From: Aporhodopirellula rubra
Lineage (GTDB): Bacteria; Planctomycetota; Planctomycetia; Pirellulales; Pirellulaceae
Reading direction: 5' to 3'
DNA length: 64,000 bases
Assembly (NCBI RefSeq): GCF_014192335.1
Contig: NZ_JACHXU010000006.1
Span: 186,001-250,000 of the forward strand
The position numbers and the translations under genes were made by a program. Shown piece by piece: positions 27,094-34,240 of this stretch (positions are counted from its first letter, which is position 1; every line of letters begins with the position of its first letter). A model generated the notes under the pieces. The model saw only the letters and a list, made by a program, of their open reading frames with translations, was not told the DNA's origin and searched no databases.

Positions 27094-27632
27094 TACTGCG
27101 TCACCTGCTCGTAGGCTGCCGGAATTTTGTAACGGTCGCTGTAGGTATGGACTCGGTTGGTCGGTCGGCCATCGAGTGTCTGCACCGGCAATCCGGCGTC
27201 CACCCATTTCAAAATGCTGCCCTTGTAGTTCTTCACCTTCACGCCATCGGCCACCAACTTTTTGGCATACGCGCCACTGCGACCACCCACGGTGCAGTAG
27301 GGGATCACCAATTTGCCTCGATACTTATCAGCATTTTTCTCGTACTGAGCTTTCGTGATCGCGCCAGGTATCACGGAGACATTCACTTCCGCATCCGTGC
27401 GAACGTCAACGACAACGAAGTCAGGCTCCGAGGCCGGTTTTCCCGCTTGCACGGCTTCGGCAGCCGCCTTTTGCTGCCGCGTCAACATTGCACTGAGATC
27501 TTGCGTACTGATCGTTTCGATCTTTGGTCCGCCGAAAAAACCGCCAAACTGAGCCGACGCGGGCATCACGGCCAATTGAAAGAAGGCAACGACGGCAAAC
27601 AGACTCGCGACTACAAATTTCGGATTCAGCAT
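27093..27632 (-). CDS. Exported rhodanese-like sulfurtransferase
   Basis: 179 residues with a clean signal peptide (about 1-27, ending PASAQ) and a single rhodanese domain. The active-site loop is CTVGGRSG with the nucleophile at Cys113, and the conserved VVVDVRTDAEV strand is present. Located outside the cytoplasm, it should carry or transfer sulfane sulfur in the periplasm. Its stop codon shares a base with the start of the FAD oxidoreductase, so the two are coupled. The loop differs slightly from the cytoplasmic type (CRxGxR), as in many exported rhodaneses. Confidence 0.88.
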   Translation of the reverse strand: MLNPKFVVASLFAVVAFFQLAVMPASAQFGGFFGGPKIETISTQDLSAMLTRQQKAAAEAVQAGKPASEPDFVVVDVRTDAEVNVSVIPGAITKAQYEKNADKYRGKLVIPYCTVGGRSGAYAKKLVADGVKVKNYKGSILKWVDAGLPVQTLDGRPTNRVHTYSDRYKIPAAYEQVTQ

Positions 27633-27715
27633 CTAAGTTTTCTCGATTGAAGGGACGGATTGAAATGGGTACGTAAACGGTCAGCGACGCACCGCGACAC
27701 GCATTGGATCCCGGA

Positions 27716-28312
27716 CTACAGCGTTTCCACCCAGAACCAACCACGCAGCTCTCCTTCGACAAACCCGGTGGCTTGGTCGTCCGGATAAAGCCTCGCGAGC
27801 TGGTCCTTGATGATCGGTGCGATCTGATCCGTTGGGCCGTGACACATGAGACATTGTGTTTGCAACTTGATCGGTAACAGCGCCGCGGCATGATCATTCG
27901 ACAAGGTGGCAAAGGTAGCGGAGGCGGTCTTGGCATCCGTCAATTCCGTTGCCCATTGGGGCGATTTATTGTTTGGATTTCGGAGCCGAACACCGACACG
28001 CCCGATTTTGACATGATGCTCGGCACCCACCTCTGCTGCGATTCGGGGTGCTTCCTCGTGACACACCTGGATTGCCTTCGCCGGCCCCTGGCTCATCGCC
28101 TGCATCAGCCGACCGGACAATCGTTGTTGCAATGCCTCCTTGGCGGCAACCAGTGTTTGCTGATCTGATTCCGAGGGCACTTGGTCTTGCACAATCGTCA
28201 CCTCGTCTTGCTCCATAGTAGGCGACGGTGCCACACGTTCTGAACGCGAACAACCGCTGAACATCGAGATTACCAGCAGCGGCGAACAAAGAACCAAGTA
28301 AAATTTCATCAC
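27716..28312 (-). CDS. DUF3365 (Tll0287-like) c-type haem lipoprotein
   Basis: 198 residues. A hydrophobic N-terminus ends in a probable lipidated cysteine (VISMFSGC, residue 21). A single haem-binding motif CLMCH lies in the C-terminal part, within a DUF3365/PAS-like fold whose helix KTASATFATLSNDHAAALLP and tail segment GFVEGELRGWF are recognisable. It is likely a membrane-anchored periplasmic cytochrome or haem sensor. Context suggests an electron acceptor or sensor for the sulfur chemistry around it; that is inference. Confidence 0.8.
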   Translation of the reverse strand: MMKFYLVLCSPLLVISMFSGCSRSERVAPSPTMEQDEVTIVQDQVPSESDQQTLVAAKEALQQRLSGRLMQAMSQGPAKAIQVCHEEAPRIAAEVGAEHHVKIGRVGVRLRNPNNKSPQWATELTDAKTASATFATLSNDHAAALLPIKLQTQCLMCHGPTDQIAPIIKDQLARLYPDDQATGFVEGELRGWFWVETL

Positions 28313-28521
28313 ACGAAACCTTTCGGGGCAGAACCTATCGGGGCAGGGCAGGGTGCTCGAAAGAGCAGAGCGATCGGCGCGTCAGGACGTTCAACGGGGC
28401 AGGACATTCAGCAGGGCAGGGCAGACGGGATCGGGCGGCCGCCCATCGAAGCGTTTTCGTCAAAACATGAGCCAGCGGTTCACATAGACATCCTACGCAA
28501 TTGACTTCGATCATCGATCGT
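28313..28521. other. GGGCAGGGC-rich spacer with G-quadruplex motif
   Basis: The 209 bases between the DsrE-like and cytochrome genes hold several GGGGCAGG-type units and, at 28414-28435 on the plus strand, four GGG tracts with loops of 2, 5 and 3 bases. The plus strand is the template for the flanking genes. A similar GGGCAGGGCAGGGC run occurs near 42.56 kb. Confidence 0.5.
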
Positions 28522-29616
28522 TTATTTCAAAATAGGCACGTACGAATACCCATCCGCTTGCAGATTCACGACCGCTGTCAACGCCGACACTGCGGTATCA
28601 ACAAACACCGCGACATCGGAAGATTGATACCCCGCCGAATGTAACGATTGACCGCAAACGGTTAGCTCAACGCCCGCTTCGTGCAGTTCGTGCAACAGTT
28701 CCAAATTTGGGTTGCCCGACGTTTGAAATTTCTCGCGATAGGCGTCGTCGTTCAATACCGCGAGAGTGGCACCGCCATGAAAAACGACCGCGATTTCTAC
28801 GTTCGCAGGTGATTCTCCCGCACCGGCGTAGATATTCACGTATCTCGCCACTCCTTCAAGTGCCGAATTCAATTTTGCAGGATCGTCACCGCGGGTCACG
28901 TCGACCATCAATTTGGTGCCGTCGCGTGGTTGATGCACGGCGTTGGGCAGCCGAACCACGCTTCCGTGCTCAGAGATCACTGGCTTTCGATCGGCTTCCG
29001 GTTGTACCGTATCTGAACCGGGGATTGCATGATTTTTCATCGCTTCGGCAAACCCTCGCTCGACAAAACCCGAAACGACTTTGGCATGAGCACGAATGAG
29101 GTCGGCAACATACGGATCGTCTGAGGTTTCCGTCACACGCACGCCTTTTTCCGTATCTACATGTTCCATCTTGATTTTATCGGTGTGCCGAAAAATCTCT
29201 TCAAACAAAGGGTCACGCATTCGAATCGGGTTCGTTTCCTTAATTCGGTACTGCATCCATTCAACGTGTTCTTTGATCTTCGAGGCGACTTCCTCGTCAT
29301 CGGACTCGGTGAGCGTTTCGACGCCGCCGGAAACCTCTTTGACAGTCCGCGTGATCTTCTCGTGATGGGTCAGCAAAAATTGAAACACATCGTGATCGGA
29401 ATCATGGCGTTCGTCATGGGAGTTTGGACCACCGCTCTGCATCCCGCGTCCCGCCCCCATTCCGCGGCCCGCGCCTCTTCCAGCACCTCGCCCGGCACCA
29501 GGCCCAAACCCATTGCCATGGCCGCCACCGAATCCCGGGCCTTGCTGCGCAGTCGCCGCTGGGATCAATGAAAATGAAACGAGAAGACCGAAAATCAAGA
29601 TGCTGAAAATTTTCAC
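28522..29616 (-). CDS. Exported Gly/Arg-rich protein with C-terminal DsrE-like domain
   Basis: 364 residues from the GTG at 29616, which has an AGAGG ribosome-binding site about eight bases upstream; the longer frame to 29886 runs into the ferritin gene and is rejected. A signal peptide (VKIFSILIFGLLVSFS) is followed by a Gly-Arg-rich low-complexity stretch, a central domain of about 190 residues and a C-terminal DsrE/DsrF-like domain with its conserved cysteine in TVCGQSLHS (about Cys321). DsrE proteins relay persulfide sulfur, normally in the cytoplasm; here the signal peptide points to the periplasm. Confidence 0.78.
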   Translation of the reverse strand: MKIFSILIFGLLVSFSLIPAATAQQGPGFGGGHGNGFGPGAGRGAGRGAGRGMGAGRGMQSGGPNSHDERHDSDHDVFQFLLTHHEKITRTVKEVSGGVETLTESDDEEVASKIKEHVEWMQYRIKETNPIRMRDPLFEEIFRHTDKIKMEHVDTEKGVRVTETSDDPYVADLIRAHAKVVSGFVERGFAEAMKNHAIPGSDTVQPEADRKPVISEHGSVVRLPNAVHQPRDGTKLMVDVTRGDDPAKLNSALEGVARYVNIYAGAGESPANVEIAVVFHGGATLAVLNDDAYREKFQTSGNPNLELLHELHEAGVELTVCGQSLHSAGYQSSDVAVFVDTAVSALTAVVNLQADGYSYVPILK

Positions 29617-29638
29617 CGAACCGAACCTCTTAAGGGAC

Positions 29639-30118
29639 TTATGTGGATGTGGTCGTGGGCATGTGCTTCGCGATGTAGGCGGGCTCACCCATCCGCTCGA
29701 GCAGATCGAGTTGTAATTCGAGCCAGCCCATGTGGTGCTCTTCGTCCATCGCGATGCGTTCAAAGAGTTGACGCGAACCGATGTCCCCGTCCGCATTCGC
29801 TTCGACGGAGGCCTTGGTATAGAAGGCCAGGGCTTCCTTCTCATCCGCCAAATCCAATTCAAACATCTGCTTGAGTGAATTCGCACGAACCGGCGTCTTG
29901 GCGAGTTTGAGTTCGGGATCCCCCTTCAGGAACAGGATGCGGACCATGAACTCTTCGGAGTGCCCGAGTTCCTCCTGCATTTCTTCACGCAATTGCGTCG
30001 CCAAGATCCCCATTCCCCAATCGTCCAACACGCCCGCGTGCAATTGATACTGGTGCGTCGCGGACAACTCCATAGCGAGCGCGGTTTGAAGATTTTGGAT
30101 CGTTTGTGTTGAACTCAT
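29639..30118 (-). CDS. Bacterioferritin-family protein lacking the haem methionine
   Basis: 159 residues from the ATG at 30118 (MSSTQTIQNL). The di-iron ferroxidase ligands are all present: Glu17, Glu50, His53, Glu93, Glu126 and His129. At the haem-ligand position (Met52 in E. coli, two residues before the helix-B histidine) there is Leu51, so the protein probably does not bind the usual inter-subunit haem. It should oxidise and store iron or act as a Dps-like protectant. It lies between sulfur-metabolism genes in the same run, perhaps limiting iron-sulfide chemistry. Confidence 0.85.
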   Translation of the reverse strand: MSSTQTIQNLQTALAMELSATHQYQLHAGVLDDWGMGILATQLREEMQEELGHSEEFMVRILFLKGDPELKLAKTPVRANSLKQMFELDLADEKEALAFYTKASVEANADGDIGSRQLFERIAMDEEHHMGWLELQLDLLERMGEPAYIAKHMPTTTST

Positions 30119-30194
30119 CAATCTTTTTCTTTCGTTGAAAGGTGAAAACAATCTGTAAACGGATTGTATCGAACGACGGTCGAAACCGTGAGGC

Positions 30195-31622
30195 TCACGC
30201 GGTACCAATCGTTTGCATCGCACTGACGTGCGGCAGGCCTTCGGAATTCCATTTGAGGTACCCGCCGGTCATATTAATCGTTTGCTTGTATCCGGCGGCT
30301 TGCAGAACGCTCACGCCGATCGCCGAACGTGCGCCGCTGCGACAATGAACCACAATCGGTTGATCGCGAGGTAAGTCGCCTAGGTGATCAGGCAATCGTC
30401 CGAGAAAGCGATGTTCGGCTTGCTCGATGTGCCCTTCGTTCCATTCGTCGTTGGACCGAACATCGATCAACTTCACTTCGCCGGACTGAATCGCTGCAGC
30501 TAACTCAGTCGGCATTCCGGACGCATAGGCCTCCTTCGTCAAACCCGCTTCCTGGACGTCTTCGATGCGAAAACCGCCAGCGATTTCTTCCACACCGATT
30601 TTGTGAAGAACACGAGCAGCCTCTTCGAGTAGCCCCGGTTCACAGATCAGATAGGTCGGGCGGTCATAATCGACCAGCCATCCCGCCCAACCCGCGAGCA
30701 TGTTCAGCGGAATATTGATCGTGCCCGGAACATGCTCATCGGCGAACTGCGACGACGGACGCAAATCAACCACTGTCCCTGACTCAAGTGCGACGTCCAG
30801 TTGGGAGACATCGAGCATGTCATGATGATGGTTGGCACCGAGAACCACAGGCCCTTCTTTGTTCACACGTTTCATCACGGCAAAATATTTCGGGGCTTCC
30901 GGTTGATCGGCCAAGATGTATTTCACGAACTCGTCTTCGTCGGTGAATTGCAACGCGGGGTTGAACCGTTTCTCGTAGCCGACCGTTGACGAGGGAATCG
31001 CACCGAGGCCCTTGCCGCACGCACTCCCGGCACCGTGAGCAGGCCAAACCTGCAAATAGTCCGGCATCGCCTTGAATCGCTCCGCCGACCGAAATAAATC
31101 GCGTGCCCCCGGTTCGGCAGTGCCTTCGATCTTGGCCGCTTCCTCTAACAAATCTGGACGCCCGATCGATCCGACAAACACAAAGTCACCGGTGAAGATC
31201 CCCATCGGTTCGTCGGCGCCACCGCCTTGATCCGTCAGTACAAACGAGATGCTTTCGGGCGTGTGGCCGGGAGTGTGCATCACTTCGAATTTGATGTTTC
31301 CGATCATGAACTGATCACCATCGTGCACCAACTCGTGATCGTAGGAATCGAGATACTGATATTTCCAATCATCAGGCCCTTCGTCGGAAACGTACAGTTT
31401 GGCCCCAACACGATCGGCCAACTCACGTGCCCCCGAAACATAATCGGCGTGAATATGCGTCTCCGCGACCGCAACCACTTTGACGCCTTCCCGTTCTGCC
31501 ATTTCAAGATACTGCTCAATATCACGCCCCGGATCGACCACGATCGCGACATTGGCACGTTGGCAACCAACCATGTAAGAGGCGTGGGCGAGTTTTTGAT
31601 CATAGAAATACTTGAGTAACAT
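30195..31622 (-). CDS. Persulfide dioxygenase-like MBL protein with two rhodanese domains
   Basis: 475 residues. Residues 1 to about 240 are an ETHE1/persulfide-dioxygenase type metallo-beta-lactamase domain with ETHIHADYVSG, HTPGHTPE, TGDFVFVG and PAHGAGS supplying the iron ligands. A middle rhodanese-like domain has a non-canonical loop (CEPGLLE) and is probably degenerate; the C-terminal rhodanese has an intact loop CRSGARS. This is the CstB/BlrB-like layout that oxidises glutathione or coenzyme persulfide to sulfite and moves sulfur to a second acceptor. A GGAGTC site lies about five bases before the start. TauE/SafE upstream could export the sulfite. Confidence 0.92.
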   Translation of the reverse strand: MLLKYFYDQKLAHASYMVGCQRANVAIVVDPGRDIEQYLEMAEREGVKVVAVAETHIHADYVSGARELADRVGAKLYVSDEGPDDWKYQYLDSYDHELVHDGDQFMIGNIKFEVMHTPGHTPESISFVLTDQGGGADEPMGIFTGDFVFVGSIGRPDLLEEAAKIEGTAEPGARDLFRSAERFKAMPDYLQVWPAHGAGSACGKGLGAIPSSTVGYEKRFNPALQFTDEDEFVKYILADQPEAPKYFAVMKRVNKEGPVVLGANHHHDMLDVSQLDVALESGTVVDLRPSSQFADEHVPGTINIPLNMLAGWAGWLVDYDRPTYLICEPGLLEEAARVLHKIGVEEIAGGFRIEDVQEAGLTKEAYASGMPTELAAAIQSGEVKLIDVRSNDEWNEGHIEQAEHRFLGRLPDHLGDLPRDQPIVVHCRSGARSAIGVSVLQAAGYKQTINMTGGYLKWNSEGLPHVSAMQTIGTA

Positions 31623-31651
31623 GTCTGACTCCGTTTGAATGTTCGTGAGGC

Positions 31652-32476
31652 CTAAGAGACCGCCGATTTAATAAGTACAAACAACGCGATCAACACGACC
31701 GCGATGGAAAATGTTTTTTGAAGTGTTGGGCCCTTGAGACGCTTCGCAACGATTCCGCCCAACCACATCCCCGCAAAACCACCTAGTAGGAACTGCACCG
31801 TTGTTTCGAGTGACAACGCGTTGCCACTGATCACGTGAGAGGTGACTCCGCTGATACTGACCAACACGATCACAAGTAGCGATGTGCCAACGGCACGGTG
31901 AATCGCCATCCCGCTGAACAGAACCAAAGCCGGGACGATTACGAAACCGCCACCAACACCGAACATGCCCGACAAAACACCCGTCATCAGTCCCACAATC
32001 ACGAGCAACCGGGCACAGCGTGATGTCAACCGTAGCGTCCCGTCGGCGTCGCGTTGGCAGGCTGAACGATCACGATCGACCTGCGTCTCACTGTTGCACA
32101 CACCGCTGGCAATTTTGGGATTGCTGGCCTTGCTCCACATTCGAAACGCCACGAACAACATCAACACCGCGAACATCGTCAAAAGAACCTGCTCGGGAAT
32201 CAACGTTGACAGGTACGTCCCCAAGGGGGCGCCCAACATTCCTGCGATCGCAAACAACAAACCTGTCCGTATCTCGACCTCGCCCCGAATTAGCCGTGGC
32301 ACGGTTCCGAAGAACGCCGTGCCCCCGACAGCGGCCAAGGAGATCCCGACGGCTTCACGCGGCGCGATCGACATCCCGTAGACCAGCAGCGGCACCGCTA
32401 AAACGCCACCACCGCCACCGGTCAATCCGAGAGCAAAGCCGACGATGCATCCGAACAGGATTGCTAAACCGAACAT
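31652..32476 (-). CDS. TauE/SafE family sulfite/anion exporter
   Basis: 274 residues from the ATG at 32476 (MFGLAILFGCIVGFALG); the frame open to 32722 merely continues antisense-free into the upstream rhodanese gene. About eight membrane helices with the family motif GLTGGGGGVLAVPLL near the N-terminus and the second-half repeat GMFGVGGGFVIVPAL. TauE/SafE proteins export sulfite, sulfoacetate or related anions. Its start lies inside the end of the rhodanese-DUF2892 gene (13-base overlap), and it is 29 bases from the persulfide dioxygenase gene, matching a production-then-export logic. Confidence 0.88.
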   Translation of the reverse strand: MFGLAILFGCIVGFALGLTGGGGGVLAVPLLVYGMSIAPREAVGISLAAVGGTAFFGTVPRLIRGEVEIRTGLLFAIAGMLGAPLGTYLSTLIPEQVLLTMFAVLMLFVAFRMWSKASNPKIASGVCNSETQVDRDRSACQRDADGTLRLTSRCARLLVIVGLMTGVLSGMFGVGGGFVIVPALVLFSGMAIHRAVGTSLLVIVLVSISGVTSHVISGNALSLETTVQFLLGGFAGMWLGGIVAKRLKGPTLQKTFSIAVVLIALFVLIKSAVS

Positions 32477-33009
32477 GAGCCTCCACCGACGCACTGGTTC
32501 CACGGCATTTTCGCAATCATCGATGCCATGGGGCATAAGCCCGTGAACCCAGCAAACATCAGACCAGCGCCAACAAATCCGGAAAGCCCGACGAAGTAAG
32601 GGTGAACGAAGTAACCGAGTACAACGCCGAGCAATACGAGAAATCCAGCCGTGATTTGGACCTGCTGCATCAGCGGCATCGCCTTCTTGCCGCGGACGAC
32701 GGGCAATCCCGCTTGCTCCCACGCCACCGTGCCGCCTTCGACATTGATGACGTTTTCAAACCCGGCTGAAATGAATTTTTCACACGCCTGAGCGGATCGG
32801 TTCCCACTTCGACAAATCACATACAGCGGATCGCCTGCCGAACCGTTTCGCGCCGTCATTACGTCGTTGGGGTCGAGCGACTCCAGAGGCACCGAGCGTG
32901 CACATTCCGCATGAATCGCACGGTATTCGGTCGGCATTCGCACATCAATCAGATCAAAGTGCCCGTTCGGAAACTGGTCGTTTAACCGTTTGACATCAAT
33001 CGTTTGCAT
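32464..33009 (-). CDS. Rhodanese with DUF2892 membrane domain (YgaP-like)
   Basis: 181 residues from the ATG at 33009, preceded by an AAGGGA ribosome-binding site; a longer frame to 33060 lacks support. The cytoplasmic rhodanese domain (1 to about 105) has an intact active loop CRSGNRS with Cys66. The C-terminal part has two membrane helices (ITAGFLVLLGVVLGYFV and FVGAGLMFAGFTGL) and a Cys-rich tail, as in E. coli YgaP. It is a membrane-bound sulfurtransferase and the first gene of the eleven-gene sulfur run, so the promoter should lie between 33010 and about 33200. Confidence 0.9.
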   Translation of the reverse strand: MQTIDVKRLNDQFPNGHFDLIDVRMPTEYRAIHAECARSVPLESLDPNDVMTARNGSAGDPLYVICRSGNRSAQACEKFISAGFENVINVEGGTVAWEQAGLPVVRGKKAMPLMQQVQITAGFLVLLGVVLGYFVHPYFVGLSGFVGAGLMFAGFTGLCPMASMIAKMPWNQCVGGGSCSV

Positions 33010-33200
33010 ATCTGATCCCTTTTCAGTGACCCGCCAAAACCACCCGCAACAAACTGTCACATCGCGACTTGACGATATTTAATCAGTTAAAAAAACCGGT
33101 CACGCCTCGGCAAAACAATCACGCCGAGAAACCGGATTCGTTGGCCGTGCAGCACCTTCCTGCCGCCAACTCTCTAACAATCATATCGGGAGGTCACGAT

Positions 33201-33278
33201 ATGTCAACACAACTAAAACGGGAAGTTTTCCGCAAATCGGGACGGCAGATTGTCACACCGCGAAACGAGCGGCGGTAA
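33201..33278 (+). CDS. Possible 25-residue peptide with strong ribosome-binding site
   Basis: An ATG preceded by GGGAGG (33188-33193, spacing seven bases), a far better site than most genes here. The product would be 25 residues, basic (MSTQLKREVFRKSGRQIV, then an Arg-rich end). It lies head-to-head with the sulfur run, so it could be a leader peptide or small regulator. It may also be chance. Confidence 0.35.
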   Translation: MSTQLKREVFRKSGRQIVTPRNERR

Positions 33279-33305
33279 TCAACCGCTCGCTCCCCGATCC
33301 AGACG

Positions 33306-34091
33306 CTACTTCAGCACGCCGCTGAAAAGACTCGATCCGATTCGGACCATCGTGGCACCTTCGGCAATCGCCGCGGCATAGTCTCCACTCATCCCCATCG
33401 ACAATTCGGGCAACGCCAGATTCGTCTGCTGTCGCATTTGATCACGAAGATCTCGCAAGCGAGCGAACTGCGGACGCGCCTGCTGCGGGTCCGTTCCCCA
33501 ACCCGCCATCGCCATCAAACCGATCACCCGCGCCCCGAACTCGCCCGAATCGGCCGACGCAACTCGCGAGCAATGCCGCTCAAACAACCCTGGCAATTCA
33601 ACCACAGGCAACCCCGTTTTCGCCGCCTCATCGCTAACGTTGACTTCCATCAACACGTCGACTGAGATGGACTGCGAGATCGCCTCATTGTGAATTTCGT
33701 CGAGCACCCGTTCGCTATCGACGGAATGAATCAACGGCTTGAACGCGAGCAGACGACGCACTTTGTTTCGCTGCAGATGTCCGATCTGGTGCCAGCGGAT
33801 TTCACCGGCCACGTCGGGTTCATTCGCCGAGAACCAATCCGCTTTTTGCATCAACACTTGCGGACGGTTTTCGCCGAGATCTCGACACCCCGCCTTCACC
33901 AACCAACCCGTCACTTCCGCGTCCACGTATTTGGAAACACCCACGACCCGGACATCCGTGGCACCGCGTCCTGTTTGCGTAGCGGCTTGTGCGACCTCGT
34001 CGCAAACTCGGATCCAATTCTCTTTGATACGGCGGCGAGCATCGTCTGGCGAACAGGCGATCTGGGTTGCATCGATAGGGTCAGCGGCCAT
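33306..34091 (-). CDS. YggS/PLPBP family pyridoxal phosphate homeostasis protein
   Basis: 261 residues forming a single TIM-barrel. The PLP-binding lysine is in VVGVSKYV, followed by GCRDLGENRPQ, RWHQIGHLQRNK and the phosphate-binding end GMSGDYAAAIAEGATMVRIG. Length and motifs match YggS/YBL036C. The family binds PLP without known catalysis and helps balance vitamin B6 and amino-acid pools. It is transcribed toward the 25-residue peptide region with 27 bases between stop codons, and it does not belong to the sulfur run. Confidence 0.93.
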   Translation of the reverse strand: MAADPIDATQIACSPDDARRRIKENWIRVCDEVAQAATQTGRGATDVRVVGVSKYVDAEVTGWLVKAGCRDLGENRPQVLMQKADWFSANEPDVAGEIRWHQIGHLQRNKVRRLLAFKPLIHSVDSERVLDEIHNEAISQSISVDVLMEVNVSDEAAKTGLPVVELPGLFERHCSRVASADSGEFGARVIGLMAMAGWGTDPQQARPQFARLRDLRDQMRQQTNLALPELSMGMSGDYAAAIAEGATMVRIGSSLFSGVLK

Positions 34092-34240
34092 GTTGGTCTT
34101 TCAATGAAACAAGAAACGGCTACGCGATTATCCAGCGGTTTGGCACTGAGTGATTCGCGATTCGGCGGCATCAGATCCGACAGCACTGGATTCGACAGCA
34201 CCGCGATCCAATCGTTTGCTCACAGCATACCGAGTGCCGT

